This document shows, in pieces, positions 11,997 through 25,100 of a DNA stretch of 64,000 nucleotides. The stretch is from NCBI RefSeq assembly GCF_037975245.1, contig NC_092569.1, forward strand, positions 28,925,668 to 28,989,667, in the 5' to 3' direction. The position numbers were made by a program, and so were the translations under genes. The notes beneath the pieces were generated by a model, which was not told where the DNA came from, made no database searches, and was given only the letters and a program-made list of their open reading frames with translations. Every line of letters begins with the position of its first letter. Position 1 is the first letter of the stretch. The DNA comes from Apostichopus japonicus (lineage: Eukaryota > Echinodermata > Holothuroidea > Aspidochirotida > Stichopodidae).

Positions 11997-12480
11997 TATC
12001 AATCTGATGTTAACTGAAAACGTTGCCTAGGAAATGAATTCAAACTTCAACTGGAAGCTTAGATTGTATTCCTCTTTCATCAGTTCAAAAATACACTTTC
12101 TCCATGGATTAGCCTTTTTATAAGTTTGGTTATCTATCGCCGACTGGTATCAGGGAAAATAAAATCCGTTGCCGTAACAACCTCAAAAAGTCAATAAACA
12201 AACTCTGATTATGGTCTTTTTGTTTTTGTTTTTTTCATCAATATGGAATATTTTATGAAAGATCGTGACGATCATTAAACGCCCCATTTACTAGAAATTA
12301 ATTAAGAACTTCCATTTTATATGACAGTTATGTTTTTTTCTAATGGCCCCATTTACTAGAAACTAATTAAGTTCTTCCATTTTATATTACAGTTTCCTAT
12401 AGAAGACTTTTTATACAACACTCAATCACAATAGGTATATGAATACATAATTGTCATTGTCACCGCTTGCTTACTGTTTA
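11997..12480. repeat. Dispersed repeat flanking the hAT triplication (left copy)
   Basis: From 'tatcaatctgatgttaactg' onward this matches 16025-16454 nearly base for base, and part of it also matches 15862-16024. The three copies bracket the 12.9-15.1 kb triplication, so the whole block may have grown by repeated duplication. Confidence 0.75.
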
Positions 12481-12851
12481 AAATTCGGGCAATATGCTGA
12501 TAAATTTTCAGGCACCTACTGAAAAAAAAAGATAATTTGCAATGGGCATTTCAGTGGTTAAACTTATATTATTATTACCATTAATATTTTAACGACTTCC
12601 CCAAAAATTATAACCAATATGGAAGGGTAATAACACTGAAAATTATTTCTATGTTATCGGCATGCGATGTAAAAACCGATGTATGCCTATATGTTATGCA
12701 CATCCAAATGTGGAACGCGCGCATACAATTTCTCAAAGTGGCGAGGAAAACGTGGTAAATATGACTGATTAAAGGTCAATTTTGACCAAAATTTTTCAAT
12801 TTTTAGGTCATGCACAATCACAGGAATAAATGAATAGGCCTAGATACACTA

Positions 12852-12885
12852 GAGTGCGACAGTCGGAAATTCCAACTGTCGCACT
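12852..12885. other. 12-bp-arm hairpin
   Basis: Arms gagtgcgacagt and actgtcgcactc face each other across about ten bases, just before the first unit of the triplication. It may mark the original end of the duplicated element. Confidence 0.5.
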
Positions 12886-13192
12886 CCAATTTTCCAACTA
12901 TCGTCAGTTTAAAAAGTTTTGGGGAGAGACACCCCCCCCCCCATCCTCTCTAGCGACGTCCCTGCATGTACCCAGTGTTCTCACTGTGGAGTAAAATCCG
13001 GTATCACTCAGCATAAAGGTAACATGGGATTTGCTGCCACGGAATATACTCTCTATTTTGTTACCCCAATATTAGGGAAGGGGCACCGTCTTTCAAACAC
13101 CATCTACAACTAAACAAATATGTACAGGCTTGGGCTCTAGCTATGAAGTGTTGTCTCTTATGATAATGACGGAGCGCACTAGTTTTCTACTG

Positions 13193-13600
13193 GAATCGCC
13201 CAAAGATGCGGCGTCTGTAATCCGAGGAACCAACGAACTTCTCTGCTAACTCCCCAGGCTTCAACGGGGCTAGACGTTCGCGGTGATGATGGCACACCAT
13301 CACAGAGTCATGGTGCTTCGTAGCCAAGTCTTCAAACGCCTCAACGCACTAAAAGATCTCTCGGCTTTCGTCGATCTGGTGGGGTAGACGAGGATCAACC
13401 ACCAGAGCTGCTTCGACTTCACCAAACAGGCCGTTCGGCTGGTTTCATCGACTTGAATATATGTCTATACCCTTCAACCAACGACGACTGGAACTGGCCT
13501 CGAAAAATAGGAAGACTAATTGCTTAAGATTGTCGCAGAGCTCAGGGTACCAACTCACGAGATCTGGGTGGAATTCTCCATTAAGCAACATTGAGTGATA
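13193..13600 (-). pseudogene. hAT transposase C-terminal fragment, copy 1 (broken)
   Basis: On the minus strand this reads a leader with SWYPELCDNLKQLVFLFFEA. In shifting frames it then reads the hAT C-terminal dimerisation signature AERSFSALRRLKTWLRSTM and a tail with SSDYRRRIFGRF. Frames change at least twice, so no protein can be made. It resembles ZMYM1-like hAT transposase descendants. Only the C-terminal ~130 residues are represented, and the catalytic core is absent. Confidence 0.7.
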
Positions 13601-13942
13601 TTCGATGATATGAATCCTGAGATGTGTAAGCACTCCAATTTTCCAACTATCGTCAGTGTTACAAAGTTTTGGGGAGAGACACCCCCCCCCCCCCATCCTC
13701 TCTAGCGACGTCCCTGCATGTACCCAGTGTTCTCACTGTGGAGTAAAATCCGGTATCACCCAGCATAAAGGTAACATGGGATTTGCTGCCACGGAATATA
13801 CTCTCTATTTTGTTACCCCAATATTAGGGAACGGGCACCGTCTTTCAAACACCATCTACAACTAAACAAATATGTACAGGCTTGAGCTCTAGCTATGAAG
13901 TGTTGTCTCTTATGATAATGACGGAGCGCACTAGTTTTCTAC

Positions 13943-14340
13943 TGGAATCGCCCAAAGATGCGGCGTCTGTAATCCGAGGAACCAACGAACTTCTCTGCTA
14001 ACTCCCCAGGCTTCAACGGGGCTAGACGTTCGCGGTGATGATGGCACACCATCACAGAGTCATGGTGCTTCGTAGCCAAGTCTTCAAACGCCTCAACGCA
14101 CTAAAAGATCTCTCGGCTTTCGTCGATCTGGTGGGGTAGACGAGGATCAACCACAAGAGCTGCTTCGACTTCACCAAACAGGCCGTTCGGCTGGTTTCAT
14201 CGACTTGAATATTTGTCAACCAACGACGACTGGAACTGGCCTCGAAAAATAGGAAGACTAATTGCTTAAGATTGTCGCAGAGCTCAGGGTACCAACTCAC
14301 GAGATCTGGGTGGAATTCTCAATTCAGCAACATTGAGTGA
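13943..14340 (-). pseudogene. hAT transposase C-terminal fragment, copy 2 (broken)
   Basis: Same content as copy 1. Lack of the 10-bp tatacccttc block puts the leader and the AERSFSALRRLK signature in one 82-codon open frame (14300-14052). The downstream tail is still out of frame. Confidence 0.7.
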
Positions 14341-14684
14341 TATTCGATGATATGAATCCTGAGATGTGTAAGCACTCCAATTTTCCAACTATCGTCAGTG
14401 TTACAAAGTTTTGGGGAGAGACACCCCCCCCCCCATCCTCTCTAGCGACGTCCCTGCATGTACCCAGTGTTCTCACTGTGGAGTAAAATCCGGTATCACC
14501 CAGCATAAAGGTAACATGGGATTTGCTGCCACGGAATATACTCTCTATTTTGTTACCCCAATATTAGGGAACGGGCACCGTCTTTCAAACACCATCTACA
14601 ACTAAACAAATATGTACAGGCTTGGGCTCTAGCTATGAAGTGTTGTCTCTTATGATAATGACGGAGCGCACTAGTTTTCTTCTG

Positions 14685-15090
14685 GAATCGCCCAAAGATG
14701 CGGCGTCTGTAATCCGAGGAACCAACGAACTTCTCTGCTAACTCCCCAGGCTTCAACGGGGCTAGACGTTCGCGGTGATGATGGCACACCATCACAGAGT
14801 CATGGTGCTTCGTAGCCAAGTCTTCAAACGCCTCAACGCACTAAAAGATCTCTCGGCTTTCGTCGATCTGGTGGGGTAGACGAGGATCAACCATAAGAGC
14901 TGCTTCGACTTCACCAAACAGGCCGTTCGGCTGGTTTCATCGACTTGAATATTTGTCTATACCCTTCAACCAACGACGACTGGAACTGGCCTCGAAAAAT
15001 AGGAAGACTAATTGCTTAAGATTGTCGCAGAGCTCAGGGTACCAACTCACGAGATCTGGGTGGAATTCTCCATTAAGCAACATTGAGTGA
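14685..15090 (-). pseudogene. hAT transposase C-terminal fragment, copy 3 (broken)
   Basis: Same content as copy 1. The tail segment LAEKFVGSSDYRRRIFG is clearest here (frame 14819-14553). Confidence 0.7.
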
Positions 15091-15214
15091 TATTCGATGA
15101 TATGAATCCTGAAATGTGTAAGCCCTAACCAAATAGAGCCACGACACTACTCTTTTTCCAAATGTGTGTGTGTGTTGGGGGGGGGGGGTGTCATTTGATA
15201 GTGTGTTCCCCCAT

Positions 15215-15566
15215 CGAAATGTGTGGGGGACGTGTTCCCCCCCCCGTCCCCCTCCCTGGATTGACGCCCATGCCCTCAGTGTGCTATTGCAGGTGTGATT
15301 TTGTCTTTACCCTGATCTATATCTTTAATGATAAAACAGTTATATTGTCAACGGTTGAGTGATCGGATATCATATTTTTAATAAGTTTTAGCAATCCCTC
15401 ATGCATCAGTTTGATTCTCTATAAACCATCGATTTATTGATTGCTAAAAAGATTCATGAGTAAACACTCTGCCTCTTTTCAACCTTCTCTTATCATCCTA
15501 TTCTTTAATTTATCTTTGTTTGTTGCATGCATGTGTACGATTGATATATCTCTTTTATAAGTAGAG
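15215..15566. repeat. Dispersed repeat, copy A
   Basis: From 'catcgaaatgtgtggggg' to 'gtacgattgatatatctc' this matches 54421-54762 closely. A C-rich run near the left end is shared. No open frame is conserved between the two, so it is probably a fragment of a non-coding mobile element. Confidence 0.75.
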
Positions 15567-15659
15567 TAGTTAAGTACATGTCATCTGTTGCTAAAATCTT
15601 ACTTTTTATTATTATTAAATATATATGCTCTATGTCCGGTGGACAGAGCGAAATACATG

Positions 15660-15751
15660 TTGAGACTAGTTGGGACTAGTGGAACAGAGTTGTCTGATGA
15701 TCGCTCTGAGTTACAACTACTAGTGTTCCACTAGTCTCAACTAGTCTCAAC

Positions 15752-15783
<32 letters not shown>

Positions 15784-15834
15784 ACTCAGAGTTTCGCGCG
15801 TTCATCAGACAACTCTGTTCCACTAGTCTCAACA
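15660..15834. repeat. Inverted repeat around (TA)n with a hammerhead-like string
   Basis: The left arm (about 15660-15712) and right arm (15783-15834) are inverted copies of 'gttgagactag..tggaacagagttgtctgatga'. An (AT)n core separates them. On the minus strand the right arm holds CTGATGA (15808-15802) followed by GAAAC (15795-15791), the two conserved strings of hammerhead ribozymes, but a complete three-stem fold was not confirmed. Such tails occur in Penelope-like elements. Confidence 0.55.
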
Positions 15835-15861
15835 TAAATTACAGAAAGGGGCAAAAGGCTT

Positions 15862-16454
15862 CATCAGTCCAAAAATATACTTTCTCCATGGAATAGCCTT
15901 TTTATAAGTTTGGTTATCTATCGTCGACTGGTATCAGGGAAAATAAAATCCGTTGCCATAACAACCTCAAAAAAGTCAATAAACAAACTCTGATTATGGT
16001 CTTTTTTTTTTCATGGAATATTTTATCAATCTGATGTTAACTGAAAAAGTTGCCTAGGAAATGAATTCAAACTTCAGCTGGAAGCTTAGATTGTATTCCT
16101 CTTTCATCAGTCCAAAAATATACTTTTTCCATGGAAAAGCCTTTTAATTTAGTTTGGTTATCTATCGCCGACTGGTATCAGGGAAAATATAATCCGTTGC
16201 CATAACAGCCTCAAAAAAGTCAATAAAAAACTCTGATTATGGTCTGTTTTTTTGGTTTTTTCATCAATATGGAATATTTTATAAAAGTTTGTGACGATCA
16301 TTAATCGCCCTTTTACTAGAAATTAATTAAGAACTTTCATTTTATATTACAGTTTTGAGTTTGCTATAGAAGACTTGCGACTTTTTACACAACACTCAAT
16401 CACAATAGGTATATGAATACATAATTGTCATTGCCTCCGCTTTCTAACTGTTTA
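15862..16454. repeat. Dispersed repeat flanking the hAT triplication (right copies)
   Basis: A partial copy at 15862-16024 and a full copy at 16025-16454 of the sequence at 11997-12480. They share 'gttgcctaggaaatgaattc' and 'tatcgccgactggtatcagg'. Confidence 0.75.
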
Positions 16455-17062
16455 CATACGTATATGCTTTCAAGTGATCATGAAAAGAACGTTGGTTCTG
16501 AAAGGACACTTGTGTAGACTTTCCGTGTATAGGTATAATCAGGTAACAACTCCCATGGTATGGGTTACGCGATATCTCGACCATTTGATAATTTTCGTCA
16601 AAATGTCATGATAGTAGAATTGTCATCAAAATCTTGCTTTGTCAAGTTTAGTATATCTAACGCAACAACTCATAAATGTTAAATGTGATTCCAAGATATC
16701 GTGTTAATGATGTTTTGCATAAACTATAGCAATGACTTTGTACATGTAAACAGGTAAACGTGCAAGAAGCAACTCGAGGAAATGGAAATTTTCTTCAAGA
16801 TGTCACTTGTTCCTCACTCGGCAAATATCGCATATGTTGACACGCTGTCGAGGTATACTAACATAGTGCTTTTACATCTTGTCTGCATGTGCCGTCAATG
16901 CCACCGTCATAAAAGAAAAGAATTGCTTTTTAATATACAATAATGAATAGACCTTCTTTTTGCAAAATATATCAATTTTTGGCACAAAAAAGGAGGGTGG
17001 GGGGTGGCGAGCACAAAAATTCGCCGAAGTCCGTTTTGGGGTCAGATCTAAGGAAAAGGGGA
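16455..17062. other. Non-coding stretch, nothing recognised
   Basis: No convincing exon or element. The short open frames around 16872-17066 overlap on both strands and are chance. Confidence 0.4.
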
Positions 17063-17070
17063 CCAATAAC

Positions 17071-17647
17071 CATGGGCGTATGGGAGCCCAATTGCTTTGG
17101 GTGCTGTAACGATTTGCACGAAAAATGTAAGCAAAATTGAAGGGCGTACTGGTAAAACCCCCTCACCTTTTGAGAATGTGTTACTAAATTAAAAGGTGCT
17201 AAACTTAGATGCATACTGGTGCTACCATTGGAAGGAAACTTATGTAAACAAGATTTTTACTTTCCAGGTTAGTCTCCCAATATATTTCTGTATAATATTT
17301 TCACTAGTTGGCGTCAAAAGTGTGCGTGTGGGGGGGGGGGGGGGGTCGGCTATGCGAGCATGCCACCCCCTATGCACATAACTCCACAACATCAATGCCA
17401 GATAAGTCGAGCACGTTTAGAACGTTATAGACGTTTAGTTATAAACGTTTAGAACGTGATAGTCTATTACTACCTTAGGCTGAGTTCTTATACGGACTTA
17501 CTAACTCTCATCAAACAAACTTATTGTATATATTTCTGATATTTGTCTCGGGCAGTGCCCGAGACAAATATCAGAATATTGCCCGAATTTTCACAGGAAT
17601 ATCTTTTTGCGGGGGGGGGGGGCTTCCCCTCGCCTCCTACGCCTATG
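17071..17647. mobile_element. hAT-type MITE, 577 bp, perfect 8-bp target duplication
   Basis: The ends are CATGGGCGTATGGGAG and, reverse-complemented, CATAGGCGTAGGAGG. The 8-bp ccaataac is duplicated exactly at 17063-17070 and 17648-17655, the duplication size of hAT elements. There is no transposase. Internal G runs occur at 17331-17345 and 17611-17622, and a perfect hairpin lies at 17536-17574. Confidence 0.8.
17536..17574. repeat. Perfect 18-bp hairpin
   Basis: Arm ctgatatttgtctcgggc at 17536-17553, spacer agt, and exact reverse complement at 17557-17574. It lies inside the MITE near its right end. It may be a trace of a nested insertion or a structured part of the element. Confidence 0.85.
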
Positions 17648-17655
17648 CCAATAAC

Positions 17656-19049
17656 TTCTCTTTCAGAAATGTGTTTAGGAAGGGTGCTTAGATGCAAAAT
17701 GGTGCTATCATTTCTACAATTTTAACAAACTTTTGCTAGTGTACACAAATTATTGTGTGTGTGCAAATTTTCAGCTCTCCATTTCTTACACTCATCTTAA
17801 TATCTCCGTCAATGTCATCAAGTTTATCATTTCCGATGCTATATGAATATTCAAATTGATATTGAACCAATCATCTTACCGATTGGATCGTATTGTCAGT
17901 TACAGTAGTTAACCCTTTTATAGTGTCGTCAATTGGTCCGTTTGTCAAATCCACACAACCTCAAATCAATCTCAATAATAATAATTTATAATAACTTCGT
18001 GACGATGACGTTACAAAAAGATTCGCTGTCGCATTGGAAAACGAAAATGTTCCCTTCAAGGGTAATTGAGTCGTGCTCAGGTTTTTTGAGGTAATCATAC
18101 CTACTGGGTAAACAAGAGTACAGTACTGTACCCTTTCTATGCCCCTACCTAAATCAGTCGGAAGAATTTTGGAATCCTCTTAATGTGGAGTTTTTCATCT
18201 TACCCCCCCCCCTCTCCCCAGTACAAAACAGTTGTTGCGCCTCTACTGTTAGCTGTAGAACAATAAAGGGCTAATCGGGGTCTGACAGATATCACGTGCA
18301 AACTCAAGATTTCCTGATACACTAATATTGTTGTGATATATAATACTGCCATACTCATTGGTTACCAGAAGTCTCCCTTTACGAACTATATATGCGGATA
18401 CACATGTGTTTTGCTAAAAACGTCATTTATAGTATTTGGTCACTTTTCAAGAGAATCGTTGTATCCGAGGCGTAGGAAGAAAGTTCAATCGAGGGATGGT
18501 AGGAAGGGGTGGGGGTGGGGTGTGCGGGGAGTAGAAACCTCGAAGGGCAGCAACAACCAATCATTTTCACAAATGAAAATTTTTTCAAATCTTACTAGCT
18601 GTGTTCAATCTATCTGCGCATTGAAGGCATAAACAGCCAATTGAGACTAAGCAATTTTCATTGCATATTCAAATTGTCTGGGGTATCGTCTGTAAAACAA
18701 TCCGGACCACTCATCAGCTTCCAGACTTACATCGTGATCAACTAATTGATATGATGTGAATACGGAATTGTGTACAACCAGCTCCATATTGTAATCACAA
18801 TGTTGAACTTGAATATGCATGAAAAATTATATACGTCATCCACCATCATGACCAATTAAAAGTCACTATAGGGGTGACTTTATTGGACGCTTTATGAAGA
18901 TTGTAATAACTACTGGCAAACGGTCAGTAATTTTTCATTAGTATCACAGAACGGCAAGACATACATGATACGTACCTACTTACCACAGGAAAAGACACAT
19001 TTGATAAACTTAGATTGTTTTTCCCTTTCTGCCTCTGGATTTGTTCAAA
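17656..19049. other. Upstream region of the FREP gene
   Basis: No exon recognised before the FREP start. No TATA box can be assigned firmly. TATA-like words near 18828 lie more than 200 bp upstream of the ATG. The 99-codon frame at 18333-18632 shows no family features. Confidence 0.4.
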
Positions 19050-19140
19050 ATGGAGAAAGGAGGATTAAAGCAGTGTCGATCACCTTTATTTATTCATCTT
19101 CTGATTGCTGTCATTCTGCTTCTTGGAGGAAGGTCTCAAG
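19050..19140 (+). CDS. FREP exon 1, signal peptide
   Basis: ATG opens MEKGGLKQCRSPLF followed by a hydrophobic stretch and GGRSQ. The exon ends in phase 1 before GTAGGC. Short N-region, hydrophobic core and small residues near the end fit secretion. Confidence 0.85.
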
Positions 19141-22100
19141 GTAGGCTTAATTTTACCAAAATGTACCTTTTTAACAATGATATACATTAATTTCCCATGA
19201 GTGAACAACAGAAATAGTGTTCTGGGAACAACCATGTCGACATATTTGTATATCTAAATAATAGCCTACAAGTGATTTCCTCAGAAATGCATAACGTCAC
19301 ATTTATCTTTTGGGGATGGACCTCCAGATCTCCCACATGACGGAGTTCCCTTCAACGATCCCAATGTCATACCAGTTATCTTCGTATAAGAGCTCAGGTG
19401 AAATGTTATATGCTATACTTCCAGCACAATTGGACTGCAGGACTATAAGCCAGCGTTGCCAGCCCCCCCCCTCCCCGCCCCCTCCAAAAACACACATTTA
19501 TGTTGTTCAATCCGACTTAAGGTAGCTATAGGCCTAGGCTTGGGTAAAAACATTTACCCGTTTCACTCGATATTGTTCATCTAAGAGTCCCCCAACTAAG
19601 CTTGCACGGTTTCGTGAAAACCACAAACCGTTTTTTTTCTTGCAAAAAAACCCGAATCTGGCTCAAAAACCGGTTTTCTTCCTTCCCGAATTTCATTGAA
19701 AACATTCAAATCTCTGACGGAGGTGTAGCGATCGCTAAGATGCGTATTTTTGAAACTATACCAACACTGCTGTAAAAGTCTAGTTTGTTCGCAGTAACGG
19801 GTAAAAAATAAGGAGAATAAATTCAAGGAACGTTACTGTCTTTATGTCTCTCTTTTCATTACCCATGTTAACTTAATTAACTCATTTTAAAAATTAATAT
19901 GTCGAAAAGAAATGTGTTAGTGAAATTCTTTCTTAAAGTTTTAACATAACGTGCAATTATCGTTTGTCTTGTGTTTACTCGACTTCACGAATTTCAAGTT
20001 CAGAAAAAAACTCACGGGTCAACCCGATCACCCGATGGTCTCGTCAGCGAGAAATCTACTCTGATAATGACAGTAACTATTTACTTACAGTTGTCTAAGA
20101 ATTTATGTTAACTAAGGAAGGGTTTGCTCGGTCGGTTGCTTACTGTTCAACCTGCTAATGATGATAAAATAGAATTCGTTGGAATCAATAGATAACAAAT
20201 TTGCCCCAGATGGAGAATCTTCCTAAACGTATATATTAATGTAAAACCCCCTCCCGGGAAAATCAATTGCTCTACCCCCATATTCACGCTATTAAGACGC
20301 TATTTTCGGAGATTAGGGCCGAGCGTAAACCCCACTATTACCAATTGGAGATCGTAAAAAAAATTCTTTACAATATGATTGGTCCAATAAATTCAGAAGT
20401 GGCTGACAAAGTGTTTGAAGGTACCAAATTGCACGAGGCTCTAGCCATGTTCGCGGGTGGTGTCTTGGCGGTAAAAGAAATTCCTCTTTAAGGAGTGAAG
20501 AGAATTTGCCGTCTACACTTTCAAGTACAAGTTGAAAAATATTGCTGGCAAAAGCGGGGATTATAGGTGGGCAAAGATTATAAATTGTTTACGTTAAATA
20601 GGAAACACGTGTTCCTCAACGTAAACGAACAACCAACTTAGAGTCCCCTTGTCTAGCGATAATTGATAAGAAATAGTGAAAGGAAACTTGCAAAGAAAAT
20701 AAAATCTATTAGCGTACAAAGAAAAATTGTCCAACAGCAACATCTGTAATTTCCAGCCATATATGCAACATTTTGACTCCTTCAGTATTCCTTGGCTCAA
20801 GCCTGCCTGACGCCAGGTGTATCTTGTAAATAATAAACTGTGATTGGTCTAATGTTACTTTTTGCATCTTTGTTGTTCAACTAACAGAGCCCTGCTCAAA
20901 TGTTTTCTCACTGCTAGGCCTGTGTTCTGAGCCAGTTGCGTGCGCGGCTGTACATGTCATATATGGTATTGTGGATTGCGCCATGTACCTTTCAAGTTTT
21001 AACGATCATTTTTTGAACACGAACTGTGCTCAATGTGTTTGAAAAGATTTTCTCCATATCCTTTACTGTTAAATTGAAGTAAAATAATAAGAACATCACA
21101 AAGAGGACAAACACGTTGGATATAGCAATTTATTTTCAACTGCATCTCGTCATTTAAGTGTGTACTTCTCACAACTACTAACGTTGGCAACCAAGGTCAG
21201 TTCAATACTACAAGGTCACCTAACTGATTCACGCATATAAGGGCTGCATAGCCTAATGTTAGGCCTAGCTATCCACACTCAACACTGGTATATGGCGTGT
21301 GCCAATCGTAGTTGCCAATGTCGTCTAGCAGAAAAGCTTTCGCTTGTTTTAATTTACTTTCATATTGCAAAAGGATCAGTAAATAGGAGAAACCAAAGTC
21401 AACAAATGATCGATGGAACCTTTAACTTGTTTTTTTTTTCTCCAGTATTTGCAATTAAACATTTCGGAATTCAACATTTATGTTCAATAAGTTATTTTTT
21501 TATTGAGATTGACCGCCAGACTACCTTTCATAGGAGCAGAACTATGTCAATCTCTTTTCATAACTTGCTCATTGGTTAAGAAGCAAATCTTCAAGTTTCC
21601 CACTGAAAGGTGTTATAACAAATGTTCGAACAAGTTAAGCAAAAGAGTCATTTTTTGGGGAAAATCCCGGTCGCCAGTGTAATATCCTACAGTATGGAAC
21701 ATACAGCGTACATGGGTATACGTTGGTAAATATACAAAAAAATGAGAGAACTCAATTATTAAAGCAAGCAGGTATTTCGTTGAACTGCCTAGCACTATAT
21801 TACAAGAGCAAGTGAACAACTGATATAGAGAGGAAGTAATTTCATATAATGACAAACATGGCATGTATTTGGTGGGACATGTTTTTTTTTATTCATTCCC
21901 TATGTTCTTGACATTTAAATTATATTTCTGTGATCTATTTACATACATATGATTCATATAGTGTTATTGTGTTTGCACCTTAATTTCAAAATTATAAGAT
22001 ACGATTGTCTTTGCTTATTCCTGGCACCTTGCCAACTTCAGGTTGAAGTCATATTATACTTCTTATTGTTATTAGAGTAGAACGCGTGGTAATAAATGTA

Positions 22101-25100
22101 CGGAAGCGTAGAAGGGACATATTGATGAGATATATGCAACAACTCGCCAATATGAAAAGAAGTTGACAATTGACGTTTTTTCGGGATGTATGGAGATGAT
22201 ACCAAATCGTTCAAAATCTGAAAATGTATCTTTGTCGAGATACAAAACGTCAAGTTTCCGTTTATTGTCAGCTTGCAATATAGTCCCTCTTAATACAAGG
22301 TTATCTTCTTCTGCCAACGGAATATCCCTTTAAATCAACATGGAAACTATGAATTATTTATAATATATAATACTTCATCAAAGGTAGTTATCGCTTCATT
22401 CGAAATTCGTAATTTAAGTCACCACAGTCATACGAAATGCAATAGCAAGTTGTACAAGGGCAGAGTTAGAGCACATTGCCAGTCAAGTATCCCATCTCAA
22501 AATCTTATCCCTAACTCATGATATGGTCGATTGAATGGGACCAATTTCGACTGGTCAAACCCCTCATTCTTCCCTGGGATGGATCGTAGTGGGTAATCTG
22601 TGATGTCATTACGGCAAATGTTTTTCAAAACCTTTATTTTTCTATTATAATCTTCTTGTTCATTTATCCTTGATACAGTTGGAATGTTCGCTTAGCTGTC
22701 AAGGTTCTCTGCCATTTTAGAATTTCAACAAAATGCAACTGTTTTTTTTAGAGATAATACTTTCTCTGTAGAAACGTTAGTTAAAAATCATACAGAAAAG
22801 CAAAAAACATTTTCCGTTGGATTGCCATGATCATATAATTGACTCTTTTGTTGCCAGATGCATTGAGAAAGTTCCACTTCATTTTGTAAAAATTCATATC
22901 GTCACCTTATAACATTCTATGAGGGTGTGGGTTTTCCCTAAGGATGAAGAAATGTCAAGAATTTGTATTAAGCAGACAACTTTAGCCAGTGGAAGATATC
23001 CCTCTAAATATTCCTGTATGATGAAATAATTAAAGTTTTAAAGCTTCTCAATATAGAAGAAGTAAGTGTTCACATAGATCTGCTTACAGGGGTAGGATCA
23101 GGGGTGGGGGGAGGGGGACTGGGGCACACCCCCCACTTTTTTCCAAAAAGCAAATGGGCCCTACTGGCAAATACAATGTGCCCCTTTGATGAAGAACTGT
23201 CTTTTGGAATATCTTAAACATTTGTTAATTTTAATATATTAAAATTAATTATTTAGTTTTAGTCTGTAAATGTATGCTATTCTAAAATGACATCCCACAT
23301 CTTTTTGTAGCACGGTTAACAATAAACAATCTCAATAAATAAAAAAAAAATCAATGTTGCAGCTCATTCTACTAGGATATTATTCTATACTTGATGATGC
23401 CAAATCCTACTTCTGTGTCTAGAGTTTTGAGGCTATTGATGCATGCCTTGCTGTACTACAAAGGAGATTCACTGGAATTACTGCAGGGTCATATACAGTA
23501 CTAACCCATATGGAGGAAATTATAATTCTAAATGCAGCAAATGGCATAGCTTTTAAGATATCAGATCAGCTTGTGAAAACAGTCACCAGTGACATTGATT
23601 TTCCGCAGTTGGATGTACAGCTTAGGTTGTTAAGGGGTACTAATGTTCAGCAGTTTCCTGATTTGAAAAGAATTACATCAATGAGCACAATCATTTCTGC
23701 TATATAGCAGAAACACCCAAATGTCCAACCCTTACTTTCAGAACTTGCAAACTAATTCATATACTGTATATTTGTTGGCTCATTTAAGTACCGCTTCAGC
23801 TGAGAGATCGTTCTCCACACAGCGTCTTCTAAAGAGTTATCTGAGAAGCACAATGTCACAAAAGAGATACAACAATCTGATGTTATTGAATGCACACAAA
23901 TCTAAGACCGATGACTTGGATTTAACCGATGCTGCTAAAGACTTTTATTCAACGAATGAACACAGAAGGATTTTTTTGGAAAGTTCTAAATCATGGATGG
24001 AGAGAAGTACAGATGTAGGTTAATAGAGTCATTTGCACCATAACAGTATTGATAGCATACTAACACATCATATATACTTAAGTGATATGGCGATTGGCCG
24101 GCATGTGTATCGGTTTATAGCATAACGAATGGTGATTATGGAATGAGAAAGTGCCCCTCTGATGTTGTTCCCCCCTGGACTTTTTGGAAGCTTCCTACCC
24201 CTCTGAATGCTTACCTGTCTATTGCAGCAATAAGGTGGTCCACTACCTGGTTATTTCTCGGACTAAAAACCAAGGGCGTAAGAACCGGGGGCTGGGGGAG
24301 CCAGCCCCCCAGTAAAAAATATGGGGGGCGTGGAAGTATCATCCCCCCGCTTCGCAAGTCAGAAAACCCTTTTTTCATTTCCAAATTGAGAAAAAAATCT
24401 CATTTGGAGTACCAAATTGCATCTAAGGCCAGGTGAAAATGCAAAATTATTTACAAAATGGAGTGGGTGTTGAAGTGTGCTATATTGCACCAAATTGCAT
24501 ATGAGGCCACCTGGAAATGCAAAAAATTTCCAAAGGGGAGGGGGACACCCTCTCCCCTTAGACCCTCCCCCAGGCAGGCCATCAGTCTTCAGCCCCCCCC
24601 CCCCTACTCAAAAGTACCTTCCTACGCCAATGCTGAAAACGTCATTTAACATTATTTGCTTTAGTTCTCCGTTGTCATAGCATACAAGAAATTCATTTTT
24701 ATTTGAAGTTTTCTTTATTTTGATTCAATAATTTAAAACGATTACATGAATTATACACACTTTAGAAAAGAATTAGAACAATTTCCCGCTTGTAAAATAA
24801 AATAAAACTTGTTGATAAATTTATCGTAACTATTCCTGTAATGTTTCATGTGATTCTTGTTCAACAGCTGCTCGTTACAATCCTGGTCCATGCCCAGGGG
24901 CAGCACCGAAACCAAATGACCATGTTACAAAAGAAGGTAAGTTCAACAACGAAGCAGTAAACTAAAACTTTACACTAACCGTTACAGTTTAGGAAAAATC
25001 CACTAGAGTGACGTGCGCAGGATTTGGAAGTTGATGGGGGGGGGGGGGATTCTGTTACCGATTTAGGAAGAGCTTGACGTTTTATTGAAGGCCGTCCCCT

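Larger units (their letters stand above)
12881..15122. repeat. Threefold tandem duplication, ~745-bp units
   Basis: Units start at 12881, 13630 and 14372 (word gcactccaattttccaac), and the third ends at about 15122. They are nearly identical apart from the length of a C run and a 10-bp indel (tatacccttc, absent in the middle unit). Each unit carries the 3' end of a hAT transposase on the minus strand. Confidence 0.9.

Noticed and set aside
15162-15362. 66-codon plus frame with a Gly run
   Set aside because: Built from a G homopolymer inside a dispersed repeat, and not conserved in the other copy at 54.4 kb.
20267-20491. 74-codon plus frame (…GTKLHEALAMFAGG…)
   Set aside because: No family recognised and no splice support in FREP intron 1. 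Probably chance.
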